DNA from: Roseobacter sp.
GTDB lineage: Bacteria; Pseudomonadota; Alphaproteobacteria; Rhodobacterales; Rhodobacteraceae
Length of the DNA: 62,792 nucleotides
Assembly (NCBI GenBank): GCA_024636475.1
Contig: JAGXHA010000032.1
Location: 1-62,792, forward strand
Direction: 5' to 3'
Below the pieces are notes generated by a model that saw nothing but the letters and a program-made list of their open reading frames with translations, made no database searches and was not told the origin of the DNA. Shown here piece by piece: positions 45,665-54,976 of the stretch. The translations under genes were made by a program, and so were the position numbers. Every line of letters starts with the position of its first letter. Position 1 is the first letter of the stretch.

Positions 45665-47524
45665 TTAGCTTAGGTCTTCGGATTGCTGACGCTGCCAAAG
45701 CTGTGCGTAGCGGCCGTTGCGCGACAGCAGATCATCATGGCTGCCCTGCTCGACAATCTCGCCCTTCTCAAGGACAACGATCCGGTCCGCCTCTGCGACG
45801 GTAGACAGGCGGTGCGCGATGGTCAGCACGGTGCGCCCCTTGCCTGCCTGACGCAGCGCGTCTTGAATTTCATGCTCTGTCTCGCTGTCCAGCGCGCTGG
45901 TCGCTTCGTCCAAAAGCAGGATCGGCGGATTTTTCAGCAACGTACGCGCAATGCCCACCCGCTGCTTTTCGCCCCCCGACAGCTTGAGGCCGCGTTCACC
46001 CACTGCGGTATCATACCCCTTGGGCAGGCTTTGGATGAAATCATGGATTTGCGCGGATTTCGCCGCTGCTTCGATATCAGCCTGTGTCGCCTCGTCGCGT
46101 CCGTAACCGATGTTGTACCCAATCGTGTCGTTGAACAGCACCGTGTCTTGGGGCACTACACCAATGGCCTTGTGCAGGCTGTTCTGGGTCACGTCGCGCA
46201 CATCTTGACCGTCGATCTTCAACGACCCGCCCTGCACGTCGTAAAACCGGAACAACAACCGCCCGATGGTAGATTTCCCCGACCCGGTGGAACCGACAAT
46301 CGCAACCATTTCTCCCGGTGCCGCCTCAAGCGAGATGCCCTTGAGGATCTCGCGATCCGGATCATAGCCAAAGCGCACGTTTTCCAATGTGACCCGACCC
46401 CCTTCGACCTTAAGGTCAGGTGCATTCGGTTTATCCGTGATTTCAGCAGGTTGTTCGAGCAGCGTAAACATCTGCCCCATATCGACCAGGGCCTGCCGAA
46501 TTTCGCGGTAGACCGTGCCCAGAAAGTTAAGCGGGATCGTGATTTGCACCATGTAGGCGTTGACCATGACGAAATCGCCAACGGTCAAGGTGTCGTTTTG
46601 CACACCAATCGCAGCCATCACCATGACGACCACAAGCCCGCAGGTGATCAGCAAGGACTGGCCGAAGTTCAGGAACGCCAGCGAATAATTCGTCTTGATC
46701 GCCGCGTCTTCATATCCTGCCATGGCATCATCATAGCGCGATGCCTCGCGCTGTTCGGCCCCGAAATACTTGACGGTTTCATAGTTCAGCAGACTGTCGA
46801 TGGCCTTTTGGTTGGCGTCCGTGTCCTGATCGTTCATCTGACGGCGCAGCTTTACGCGCCACTCCGTGACGGCAAAGGTAAACCAGACGTAAAACGCGAT
46901 CGTGACGGCAACGACCAGCAAGTACCAGAAATCAAACAGCCAGGCCAAGATCGCGCCGGTCAGAATCAGTTCCAGGATCAGCGGACCGATCGAGAACAGC
47001 AAAAACCGCAAAAGGAAATCCACGCCCTTGACACCACGTTCTATAATCCGGCTGAGCCCACCGGTTTTGCGGGTAATATGATAGCGCATCGACAGCCTGT
47101 GGATATGCTCGAAGGTTTCAAGCGCCAGCATGCGCAAGGCGCGCTGACCAACGCGCGCAAAGACCGCATCACGCAGTTGCTGAAAGCCCACATTCATCGC
47201 ACGCGCCACGCCGTAAGCCACTGTCAGACCAACGGCCCCAAGTGCAAGCACCGGTACGCCCTCGCCTGCCAGAATATCGACAGCCGCTTTGTAAATCATT
47301 GGAATCACGGCAGCAATCAGCTTGGAGGCGACCAGAAAAACCATCGCCCAGATCACGCGTTTTTTCACCCAAGACATGTCGGCGGGCCAAAGGTACGGGG
47401 CAACCTTTTTCAACACCAAAAGGTTTGACTGACGCTCTGCGGCAGCGACCATTTCTTCTTCGCTCATCGGAGTGTGGAGTGACTTTTTAGTGGTATCTTG
47501 GGCGCGGGCGGTATCGGCTGACAT
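45665..47524 (-). CDS. Atm1-type ABC exporter (half transporter)
   Basis: The protein has 619 residues. Six membrane helices (about 55-330) with the NYETVKYFGAEQRE-like loop typical of Atm1/HMT1 precede the nucleotide-binding domain: GSTGSGKST (Walker A, about 410), LSGGEKQRVGIAR (signature, about 515) and LLLDEATSALD (Walker B). Bacterial and mitochondrial relatives export glutathione-linked species and support Fe-S assembly outside or metal detoxification. Confidence 0.93.
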   Translation of the reverse strand: MSADTARAQDTTKKSLHTPMSEEEMVAAAERQSNLLVLKKVAPYLWPADMSWVKKRVIWAMVFLVASKLIAAVIPMIYKAAVDILAGEGVPVLALGAVGLTVAYGVARAMNVGFQQLRDAVFARVGQRALRMLALETFEHIHRLSMRYHITRKTGGLSRIIERGVKGVDFLLRFLLFSIGPLILELILTGAILAWLFDFWYLLVVAVTIAFYVWFTFAVTEWRVKLRRQMNDQDTDANQKAIDSLLNYETVKYFGAEQREASRYDDAMAGYEDAAIKTNYSLAFLNFGQSLLITCGLVVVMVMAAIGVQNDTLTVGDFVMVNAYMVQITIPLNFLGTVYREIRQALVDMGQMFTLLEQPAEITDKPNAPDLKVEGGRVTLENVRFGYDPDREILKGISLEAAPGEMVAIVGSTGSGKSTIGRLLFRFYDVQGGSLKIDGQDVRDVTQNSLHKAIGVVPQDTVLFNDTIGYNIGYGRDEATQADIEAAAKSAQIHDFIQSLPKGYDTAVGERGLKLSGGEKQRVGIARTLLKNPPILLLDEATSALDSETEHEIQDALRQAGKGRTVLTIAHRLSTVAEADRIVVLEKGEIVEQGSHDDLLSRNGRYAQLWQRQQSEDLS

Positions 47525-47629
47525 GAATGATCCTGAAATGCTTGAGCCACTACATAGGCCGCACGGCCCGCGGTTGCCAGAGCGTTGGGGAAATTGACTG
47601 GCCTGTTGCCAAAGGCCGGGTTCGGCGGC

Positions 47630-48775
47630 TTAGTCGGGCAACGAGAACACCTGACCGGGATATATCAAGTCAGGGTCACGGATCGAATCGCGGTTCGCCT
47701 CGACCACCCGTAGATAGAGCATCGGATCGCCGTAGCGTTCGCGCGCAATTGCCCAAAGTGTAGCCCCTTCCTGCACCGTTACCGCGCTGATCGGCCCATC
47801 ATAATTTTCGGTGGCGCGGGCAAGCACATCGGGGCTTTCGCGCTTGAAGGGCGTTTCGACCCGGCTGATGACATTGCCCGCTTCGTTCAATTCGTCGACA
47901 CGCAAGGTATAGATGCCTGTATCGATATCATCGATGTCGCCGCGCCAGCGACCCTGATCGTCAACGATCAACTTACCAACAGACCTGTTATCAAGATAGA
48001 CCTGAACCGACGCCCCATCTGTCTGTGCACGCCCGGCAAGGCGGACGTCGCCCGTCTCGGAATAAGTGATCGTATCCAGCGCGATGTTGCCCGTCACTTC
48101 GGGAGAGGGAGACGCCAGCAATTCAACACCCTCAGGCGTCGATTTCAGCAAAGCCATCTGCTGCGCTGGTTCTGTGGCGGGGGCGGCTGGCGCGGGGGGG
48201 GCTGGTGCGGGATCAGCGGCCTGAGATTGCGCCATTTGCGCCGGCTCATCGATAGGGGATGGCGGCTCGGTCTGTTCCGCGACGACAGGTTCCGGTTCTA
48301 TTTCTGCTGTCGGGGCATCCACAGATGCGGATTTGAGCGGTGCAAGGATCACCTCTTCCTGTGATACCGCCAAGGCCCCGTCACCCGATGCCTCAAGGTT
48401 AAGCACCTGGCCTTTTCCGTCGGGGGGCAAGATCGCCAGAGCCGCAAATTTTCCGGCGTTGTCGGCTTTGGTCGACGCGATTTCAACGCCATTGCTGATC
48501 ACCATGACCTGACTGCCGGGTGCTGCACGCCCTGCAACAACTGTCATCCCATCTGGATCGCGGCGGACCTCGTCAAAACTGGGGGTCGCGGGTGCTGTTG
48601 CGGCGGGTTCTACTGGTTCTGCCTTGTCGACCACAGCTGTTGGCTGGGGGGTGACCAGGGCTGTTACAGGCTCGGGTGTGCTGCGGGAGGAGAGTAAATA
48701 GCCGACCACAGCAACACCTGCGGCCACAGCGACCGCGGTTGCTATCTGCGCAGCTTTTGCTTGAAACATCGACAT
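47630..48775 (-). CDS. LysM-domain envelope protein
   Basis: From ATG 48775 the protein has 381 residues. A membrane segment (IATAVAVAAGVAVVGYLL) is followed by Pro/Ala-rich linkers and two Ig-like modules, and a C-terminal LysM domain closes it: VQEGATLWAIARERYGDPMLYL (read in parts) with DPDLIYPGQVFSLP. LysM binds peptidoglycan. The LysM-at-end layout with a one-helix anchor is common in Rhodobacterales. It is divergent from the LOG gene. Confidence 0.85.
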   Translation of the reverse strand: MSMFQAKAAQIATAVAVAAGVAVVGYLLSSRSTPEPVTALVTPQPTAVVDKAEPVEPAATAPATPSFDEVRRDPDGMTVVAGRAAPGSQVMVISNGVEIASTKADNAGKFAALAILPPDGKGQVLNLEASGDGALAVSQEEVILAPLKSASVDAPTAEIEPEPVVAEQTEPPSPIDEPAQMAQSQAADPAPAPPAPAAPATEPAQQMALLKSTPEGVELLASPSPEVTGNIALDTITYSETGDVRLAGRAQTDGASVQVYLDNRSVGKLIVDDQGRWRGDIDDIDTGIYTLRVDELNEAGNVISRVETPFKRESPDVLARATENYDGPISAVTVQEGATLWAIARERYGDPMLYLRVVEANRDSIRDPDLIYPGQVFSLPD

Positions 48776-48884
48776 GCCAGCATCCCTTTGGATTTCACCA
48801 CATTGAGGACTTGTATCAAGCAGGTTAACAAGGGTCAAAATAGAGCTGCGCCCCCGCCTCACATTTGCTGACAAGGACACCCCC

Positions 48885-49436
48885 ATGATACAGAAATCAG
48901 TTTGCGTTTTTTGCGGCTCACGCCCCGGGGATGATCCTGCCTATCTGGCCGATGCGCAAACAGTCGGACGCGGTTTGGCCGACAACAACTGGCGGCTGGT
49001 CTACGGTGCCGGTGATGTCGGGTTGATGGGTGCCGTTGCACGCGCGGCGCAAGACGCAGGTGCCACCACCTTTGGTGTGATCCCCGAACATCTGGTGAAA
49101 TGGGAAGTCGGCAAGACCGATCTGACCCAATATATCGTCACTGAAACCATGCACGAACGCAAAAAAGTGATGTTCATGAACTGCAACGCGGTGGTTGTCC
49201 TTCCGGGGGGTGCGGGATCGCTGGACGAGTTGTTCGAGGTTCTGACCTGGCGGCAATTGGGCCTCCATCAAAAGCCAGTAGTTCTAGTAAATACAAAAGG
49301 TTACTGGGATCCGTTGATACAGCTTCTGGATCATGTCGTCGCCAAAGATTTCGCAGAAGAAACGTTGCTTGGTTATGTCACAGTGGTTGCAGATTCCACC
49401 GAAGCGCTGAACGTCTTGCGCGAAGCGTTGGGCTGA
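48885..49436 (+). CDS. LOG-family protein (cytokinin riboside 5'-monophosphate phosphoribohydrolase-like)
   Basis: The protein has 183 residues. VCVFCGSRPGDDPAYLADA opens the Rossmann fold, MHERKKVMF is the conserved basic motif and PGGAGSLDELFEVLTW (about 107) the PGGxGTxxE motif with the catalytic Glu. Relatives cleave N6-modified AMP or simply AMP. In bacteria the role is unclear. Confidence 0.92.
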   Translation: MIQKSVCVFCGSRPGDDPAYLADAQTVGRGLADNNWRLVYGAGDVGLMGAVARAAQDAGATTFGVIPEHLVKWEVGKTDLTQYIVTETMHERKKVMFMNCNAVVVLPGGAGSLDELFEVLTWRQLGLHQKPVVLVNTKGYWDPLIQLLDHVVAKDFAEETLLGYVTVVADSTEALNVLREALG

Positions 49437-49718
49437 CGAGGCCGGATCGCAAACGCAGATCTATCGACCGCAAACAATGCCAAACGACAGATCATCGGGT
49501 TCGGGCGCAGGTCGTATTTGACCGCACCATTCGGGCGCAACCGGGCAAAGATTCATGGCATCTGGATCGCAACCTTGCCTTTGGTCGGCCTGCCTGAGGC
49601 ATGGCCAATGGCTGGCAATCATCCGCTAGAAACCTTGGCTATCGCCAGATCACAGGCCCCCGGACAGCCAAACGCTGTGTTGCTTGTTTACCACGCAGCA
49701 GGCTGCCTGATTGACACG
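49437..49718. other. Gap between the LOG gene and the sodB terminator
   Basis: No gene with usable evidence is present. The plus-strand open frame from 49518 runs antisense through sodB and is judged a shadow. The stretch has no strong palindromes. Confidence 0.4.
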
Positions 49719-49719
49719 A

Positions 49720-49752
49720 AAAAGCCCCACAGGTTGAACCTGCGGGGCTTTG
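49720..49752 (-). terminator. Rho-independent terminator of sodB
   Basis: AAAGCCCC-ACAGGTT and AACCTG-CGGGGCTTT form a stem of 15-16 bp with one mismatch and a short loop, flanked by A-run and T-run so that it may work in both directions. It ends sodB on the minus strand. Confidence 0.85.
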
Positions 49753-49772
49753 TTTTGTCTAGTTGGTCTGAA

Positions 49773-50372
49773 TTACATGCGCGAGGCGACGTTTTCCCAG
49801 TTTACGAGGTTGTCGAGGAAGTTCGTCAAATAATCCGGACGCGCATTGCGGAAGTCGATGTAATAGGAGTGCTCCCACACGTCGCAGCCCAGCAGTGCAG
49901 TCTGATCAAAGCAGACAGGGTTCACGCCATTTTCAGTCTTGGTGACCTTAAGGCTGCCGTCTGTGTCTTTTACCAGCCATGCCCAGCCAGAGCCGAACTG
50001 ACCACCACCTGCGGCTTTGAAATCATCCTTGAACTTATCGACCGAGCCAAAGCTTTCGATAATGGCTTTTTCCAACTCGCCAGGCATCGTACCGTGCTCT
50101 GGCCCCATCATCTCCCAAAACTGGTTGTGGTTCCAAAGTTGGCTGATGTTGTTGAAAATACCGTTTTGCGCCACGGCCTTCGGATCATATGTCCCTTTAA
50201 TGATCTCTTCCAAGGACTTATCGGCCCATTCCGTACCTTCAATCAGCTTGTTGCCATTGGTCACATAAGCATTGTGGTGCTTGTCGTGGTGGAATTCCAG
50301 CGTTTCCGCAGACATGCCTTTAAGCGCAAGAGCGTCGTGGGCATAGGGAAGATCGGGAAGTGAAAAAGCCAT
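49773..50372 (-). CDS. sodB: Superoxide dismutase, iron/manganese family (Fe type)
   Basis: The protein has 199 residues. The metal ligands lie in HHDKHHNAYV (His), NISQLWNHNQFW (His), and DVWEHSYYIDFRNARPDYL (Asp and His). GSGWAWLV and AQNGIFNNISQ favour the iron-type group. It disproportionates superoxide in the cytoplasm. It is transcribed on its own downstream of soxG, with 180 bases between. Confidence 0.95.
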   Translation of the reverse strand: MAFSLPDLPYAHDALALKGMSAETLEFHHDKHHNAYVTNGNKLIEGTEWADKSLEEIIKGTYDPKAVAQNGIFNNISQLWNHNQFWEMMGPEHGTMPGELEKAIIESFGSVDKFKDDFKAAGGGQFGSGWAWLVKDTDGSLKVTKTENGVNPVCFDQTALLGCDVWEHSYYIDFRNARPDYLTNFLDNLVNWENVASRM

Positions 50373-50553
50373 TTGGTGGGCCTCCGTTATTGAATTTCAT
50401 CTAAGGTACATGAAGCGCGCACCGACGTAACGTCAAGGGCAAGGCCGCAAAGATCTTGGCCTTGCGCCATTGCGGTCGGAAGAACATCATATATCTTCTT
50501 AAAAGCCTAACACATAGATGCAGCGCTAAGTTCCATATCGCGGCCCCATCACC

Positions 50554-51129
50554 CTACCGGCGGTAATGATTGACCTCTGATCCCGGCTGCGCTGCGGTTT
50601 TGAGCAGATCAAACACATATTGAGCGACCGAACGGAAACAGACCAACTGTGCCGTTTCCGCGTCTACCATCCAGAACGCCGCTGGCACCTGCGCCAGACG
50701 GCTGCGACGGATCGTGCCGGGTTCAAAGGCGCCAGGGGACGTATCGACGGGTGCAAGCTTGGCCAGAACTTCGCGGATGTGCTTGCCCCTCAGGCGGAAC
50801 ACAGCGCGGGCGTCCGACACATTTACCGACATGGCATGGTTGCTGCCGATCGCATTGTTGAGCGTCTCTAGATGGGTGGCCACGTCAGCATGGGGGCAAA
50901 TGACCAGCAGTTCATCCGGCGACATCCATGCGATGCCCTGATCTTGGTTAAGCTTGATCCCGCGCACTTCGGGCATATCAACGCCTGTGATCTTTTTCAG
51001 CGGTTTCTTAAGATATCCGGCACCCAGATCACCCCGCAGCGTGATCATCCCGACAGGATCAAGGGCGGTGATTTCGACGATGCCGTCTTTGTAGGCGGCG
51101 CCGTTCAATGCACTGATGGGCTCAGACAT
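50554..51129 (-). CDS. soxG: Sarcosine oxidase subunit gamma
   Basis: From ATG 51129 the protein has 191 residues. ALDPVGMITLRGDL, MSPDELLVICPH, VSDARAVFRLRGKHIREVLAK and CFRSVAQYVFDLL match SoxG. It is a structural subunit holding the complex together. GGGAGAAG precedes the start, and the first bases overlap the end of soxA (ATGTCTGA). Confidence 0.9.
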   Translation of the reverse strand: MSEPISALNGAAYKDGIVEITALDPVGMITLRGDLGAGYLKKPLKKITGVDMPEVRGIKLNQDQGIAWMSPDELLVICPHADVATHLETLNNAIGSNHAMSVNVSDARAVFRLRGKHIREVLAKLAPVDTSPGAFEPGTIRRSRLAQVPAAFWMVDAETAQLVCFRSVAQYVFDLLKTAAQPGSEVNHYRR

Positions 51130-54100
51130 TCTGCTTCTCCCCTTCTTTATCGTAAAACACCGGATCGACGATTTTCGCGCTGTAGGTCTTGCCATCGGTG
51201 CCGGGGAAATCCAGCACCTCGCCCATGCGATCAGGCCCGTGCAGGACCAGCCCCATGGCAATGCCCTTGCCCAAAGTGGGCGAATGATAGGTAGAGGTGA
51301 CGCGTCCGATCATGTTTCGCTGGTCGTTTTCGTTCTTGCCCTCGCCCACGGCATAGGCACCGTCTGGCAAAACGGACCCGTCCGTTGTCTCAAGCCCAAC
51401 CAGCTTCCAACGGGTCGGGTCGACCATATGGCTGCGTTCTTGCGCACGCTTACCAAGGTAGTCTTCCTTCTTTTTCGAGATCGCCCAGTTCAGCCCCAGA
51501 TCCTGCGGAATCACGGTGCCGTCCGTTTCGTCCCCGATCATGATAAAGCCCTTTTCGGCCCGCAAGATGTGCAGACATTCCGTGCCGTAAGGCATCACGC
51601 CCAGATCATTGCCGGCAACCATCAGCGCGTCCCAGAACGCCTGACCAAGACCGGCATCAACGGCGATCTCATAGCTTAGCTCGCCCGAGAAAGAGATGCG
51701 GTAGATGCGGCATTTGAAGCCGCCAAGTTCGCCATCGACCCACTCCATAAAGCCAAGTGCGTCTTTGCTGACATCCATACCACCCAGCTTTTCCAAGCAC
51801 TTGCGGGCGTTAGGACCAACAACCGCGATCTGCGCATATTGTTCGGTGACATTGGCGACATAGACCTTGAAATCCCACCATTCGGTTTGCAGCCATTCTT
51901 CCATGTGCTGGTGGATGCGGTCCGCACCACCGGTGGTGGTGTGGCAAAGGAAGGTATCGTCATCAATGCGCGCAACCACGCCGTCATCAATCAGAAAGCC
52001 ATTTTCAGAACACATCAATCCGTAGCGGCATTTGCCCGGTTTGAGGCTGCTCATCATTTTGGTGTAAAGCATGTCTAGGAATTTACCGGCATCCGGCCCT
52101 TTGACGATGATCTTGCCAAGGGTCGAGGCGTCGAGCAGACCCATCTTGTCTCGCGTATTTGCAACCTCGCGCATGACGGCATCATGGGTGCTTTCGCCGC
52201 TGCGCTTGTAGGCATAGGGCCTGCGCCACTGACCGACCGGTTCCCATTCTGCTCCGTTGACATCATGCCAATCATGCAACGGCGTGCGGCGCAGCGGTTG
52301 GAAGACATCGCCGCGGGCCTCGCCGCCAATCGCACCCAGTGATATCGGGTGATACGGTGGGCGGAACGTGGTGGTTCCGACGGTCGGTATATCCGCATCA
52401 AGCGCGCCCGCAAGGGTAGCAAGGCCGTTGATATTGCTGAGTTTACCCTGATCAGTCGCCATACCCAATGTCGTATAGCGCTTTGTATGCTCGACGCTGA
52501 CAAAGCCCTCTTGGGCCGCGAGCCGCACGTCGGATACTTTCACATCGTTTTGATAATCGAGCCAGGTTTTCTCGCGCAGCTTTGCATTGGCACCCTGTGG
52601 CATCATCCAGACAGGGGCCAAGGGCGATTCCTCTTGACGTGCAGCATTTGGAGAGGTGGCACTCGCGGGCAGCTTGAAGCCCAGCGTTGTCACCACACCG
52701 TCGGCAGCCGCATGCGCGTCGTGCAAAATGTCATCAAGCCCGAAGAACCCCGCCGCCGCGCCAGCCGCAGTAACAAAGCCGTGGCCATCTGCGCCAGTCG
52801 GGGCATTGTCAACATCCGGGCGGAAGCTTGCCAGCGCACTGTCCCAGACCAGCTTGCCGCCGCAATGAGACCACAGATGCACAACAGGAGACCAACCGCC
52901 CGACATGGCAACCGCATCACACTCGATGGTTTCGAGCGCAGCACCTTCGCCAGCCTGGCTACACACAGCGACAGACGTCACGCGTTTGCCGCCTTTGACC
53001 GACGCTATGGCGTGGCCCATCATCACGCGAATGCCCAGTTCTTTGGCCCGCGCCATCAGGGGGGAATCTACGGGCAAGACGCGTGCATCGAGAATTGCGG
53101 GAACCGTCAATCCGGCCTCGACCAAGGCAATTGCCGTCCGGTACGCATCATCGTTATTGGTCACAACCACGGTCCGGTCGCCGACCGAGACACCGAAATT
53201 CACCAGATAATCACGCACCGCTGCGGCCAGCATCACACCGGGTATGTCATTGCCCGCAAAGGACAAAGGCCGCTCTATCGCACCGGTTGCCGTGATGATG
53301 TGGCCCGCGCGGATGCGCCATAGACGGTGCCGTGGACCTTTGGTTTTGGGTGCATGGTCTTTCAGGCTCTCGTATCCCAGAACATAGCCGTGGTCATAGA
53401 CCCCCGCCCCCATGGTGCGCCTGCGCATCTGCACATTGTCCATCACCGCAAGCTCGGCCACCAGCGTATCAACGTGATCGGTGATGGATTTCCCCTCGAC
53501 GCTGCCGCCATCGACAGGCGCGCGTCCCCCCCAGTGGGCGGTTTGTTCCAACAATATCACCTTGGCACCTGACAGTGCCGCCGTGCGCGCAGCTTCCAGG
53601 CCTGCAACACCGCCGCCGATCACCAACACATCGCAAAAGGCGTGGAAATGTTCGTAGGTGTCGTCGTCGCGGTCTTTGGGCGCTTTGCCAAGACCGGCGG
53701 AGTGACGGATGATCGGCTCGTAAACGTGCTTCCAGAAGGGACGCGGGTGAATGAACATTTTATAGTAGAAACCGGCGGGCAGGAACCGGCTGAGGTGCGT
53801 ATTGATCGCGCCCACATCGAATTCAAGGCTTGGCCAGTGGTTCTGGCTTGCAGCCTCCAGACCGTCAAAAAGCTCGGTTGTGGTGGCGCGCTGGTTGGGT
53901 TCAAACTGCCCGCCGCGACCAAGGTTCATCAGCGCATTGGGTTCTTCCGGGCCAGCGGCAACGATGCCACGGGGACGGTGATATTTGAACGACCGCCCCA
54001 CCAGCATCTGGTCATTGGCCAGCAGTGCAGAGGCAAGCGTGTCGCCTTGATATCCGCGCAACTGTTTGCCGTTGAACGAAAAACTGACAGCTTTGGATTT

Positions 54101-54139
54101 GTTGAGCAGGCGGCCGCCTGTGGCAATTCTGGTGCTCAT
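51122..54139 (-). CDS. soxA: Sarcosine oxidase subunit alpha
   Basis: From ATG 54139 the protein has 1005 residues. The N terminus has a ferredoxin-like domain (FNGKQLRGYQGDTLASALLA). VLVIGGGVAGLEAARTAALSG is a dinucleotide-binding site, and the C-terminal ~370 residues form the aminomethyltransferase-like folate domain (GKIIVKGPDAGKFLDMLYT). It transfers the released C1 unit to tetrahydrofolate while the beta subunit oxidises sarcosine to glycine. Confidence 0.95.
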   Translation of the reverse strand: MSTRIATGGRLLNKSKAVSFSFNGKQLRGYQGDTLASALLANDQMLVGRSFKYHRPRGIVAAGPEEPNALMNLGRGGQFEPNQRATTTELFDGLEAASQNHWPSLEFDVGAINTHLSRFLPAGFYYKMFIHPRPFWKHVYEPIIRHSAGLGKAPKDRDDDTYEHFHAFCDVLVIGGGVAGLEAARTAALSGAKVILLEQTAHWGGRAPVDGGSVEGKSITDHVDTLVAELAVMDNVQMRRRTMGAGVYDHGYVLGYESLKDHAPKTKGPRHRLWRIRAGHIITATGAIERPLSFAGNDIPGVMLAAAVRDYLVNFGVSVGDRTVVVTNNDDAYRTAIALVEAGLTVPAILDARVLPVDSPLMARAKELGIRVMMGHAIASVKGGKRVTSVAVCSQAGEGAALETIECDAVAMSGGWSPVVHLWSHCGGKLVWDSALASFRPDVDNAPTGADGHGFVTAAGAAAGFFGLDDILHDAHAAADGVVTTLGFKLPASATSPNAARQEESPLAPVWMMPQGANAKLREKTWLDYQNDVKVSDVRLAAQEGFVSVEHTKRYTTLGMATDQGKLSNINGLATLAGALDADIPTVGTTTFRPPYHPISLGAIGGEARGDVFQPLRRTPLHDWHDVNGAEWEPVGQWRRPYAYKRSGESTHDAVMREVANTRDKMGLLDASTLGKIIVKGPDAGKFLDMLYTKMMSSLKPGKCRYGLMCSENGFLIDDGVVARIDDDTFLCHTTTGGADRIHQHMEEWLQTEWWDFKVYVANVTEQYAQIAVVGPNARKCLEKLGGMDVSKDALGFMEWVDGELGGFKCRIYRISFSGELSYEIAVDAGLGQAFWDALMVAGNDLGVMPYGTECLHILRAEKGFIMIGDETDGTVIPQDLGLNWAISKKKEDYLGKRAQERSHMVDPTRWKLVGLETTDGSVLPDGAYAVGEGKNENDQRNMIGRVTSTYHSPTLGKGIAMGLVLHGPDRMGEVLDFPGTDGKTYSAKIVDPVFYDKEGEKQNV

Positions 54140-54170
54140 GGGATCAAACCTTGGAGTTTGCGGAAAGCGC

Positions 54171-54207
54171 GGGCGCCTCCGGCGGGAGTTTTCTTGGCAA
54201 AATGAAG
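54171..54207 (+). repeat. Dispersed intergenic repeat, copy 2
   Basis: It starts GGGCGCCTCCGGCGGGAGTT and ends TTGGCAAAATGAAG. It lies in the 77-base gap between soxD and soxA, so the operon transcript carries it. The first 15 bases can fold into a small GC-rich hairpin. Its second half recurs at 13207-13229. Confidence 0.6.
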
Positions 54208-54216
54208 CAGCGGCAT

Positions 54217-54546
54217 TCAGGCACCTTCTGGCGGGTGCCACTCGGGACGTCGCTCTGCGATTTTGTCGATGATGTCCTGGGGGACCGTGCTGGTTTGGGC
54301 GGTGTAGGTGCCAAACATCTCAAGCGTCACCGTATCGCGGGCTGCGTGGAACCACTTGCCACAGCCGTAGACATGCCGCCAGCGTTCGAAATGGACCCCT
54401 TTTGGATTGTCACGCATGAAGAGGTAGTTTTCGAAATCATCATCCGAGGCACCGGGACCAAAGCGGGTCAGGTGGGCTTCGCCATGGGCGTGGAATTCGG
54501 TTTCCTCGGCGGTGACGCCGCAGTTTGGACAGGTAAGGATCAGCAC
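54217..54546 (-). CDS. soxD: Sarcosine oxidase subunit delta
   Basis: From GTG 54546 the protein has 109 residues. LTCPNCG (Cys6, Cys9) with later His and Cys (WRHVYGCGKWFHAAR) forms the zinc site of SoxD. FNPKGVHFERWRH-like region (DNPKGVHFERW here) is diagnostic. The GTG is chosen because GGAG lies six bases before it. The ATG one base upstream is out of frame. Confidence 0.92.
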   Translation of the reverse strand: MLILTCPNCGVTAEETEFHAHGEAHLTRFGPGASDDDFENYLFMRDNPKGVHFERWRHVYGCGKWFHAARDTVTLEMFGTYTAQTSTVPQDIIDKIAERRPEWHPPEGA

Positions 54547-54633
54547 ATCAAGCTCCTTGGTAGACGAGGGGCGAACGCAAAAAGGCCGGCCCAATGGGGC
54601 CAGCCTTTCAAAACATAAAGATCGAAAAGTGTA

Positions 54634-54897
54634 TTAGTTGCCGGTTGCCGCGTCTTTGACGGCGTCTGCTGCGCCCTCGACTGCATTTGCAGCGGCACCT
54701 GCCCCTTCGACGGTGACATTAATGTCGTCTGACGAAGTGAACGGGTTCGCACCTGAGAATACAAAATATCCAAGCACCAGTGCGAGCACCAAGAGTGCGC
54801 CAATGATAAATCCTGTAGTTGTCCCGCTGGTTTTGTTGATTGTTGTGTGCGACGGTTGGTTGTTATCTGAAGTGGCCACGGATGCATTCCTTTGCAT
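54634..54897 (-). CDS. Small single-helix membrane protein inside the sox operon
   Basis: The protein has 87 residues. A Thr/Ser-rich N terminus precedes one helix (GFIIGALLVLALVLGYFVF, residues 29-47), then a tail ending in an Ala/Asp-rich amphipathic helix. No family recognised. It sits between soxB (ends 54977) and soxD (starts 54546) in the same direction, unlike the usual contiguous soxBDAG. It may be an envelope stress protein or a later insertion. Confidence 0.6.
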   Translation of the reverse strand: MQRNASVATSDNNQPSHTTINKTSGTTTGFIIGALLVLALVLGYFVFSGANPFTSSDDINVTVEGAGAAANAVEGAADAVKDAATGN

Positions 54898-54976
54898 AAT
54901 CCAATTGCAAGGATAACACCGCGAGCAGCACTTCGGTTCCGGCCAGCAAATTTATCATTTCGAGCAGTCATCAACA

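Noticed and set aside
45683..47428. A 581-codon open frame on the plus strand
   Set aside because: It runs antisense through the ABC exporter gene, lacks any recognisable domain and reflects GC-rich third-position bias. Treated as a shadow.
49518..50363. A plus-strand open frame across the LOG-sodB gap and sodB
   Set aside because: Two thirds lie antisense to sodB, and the unique first part has no recognisable features.
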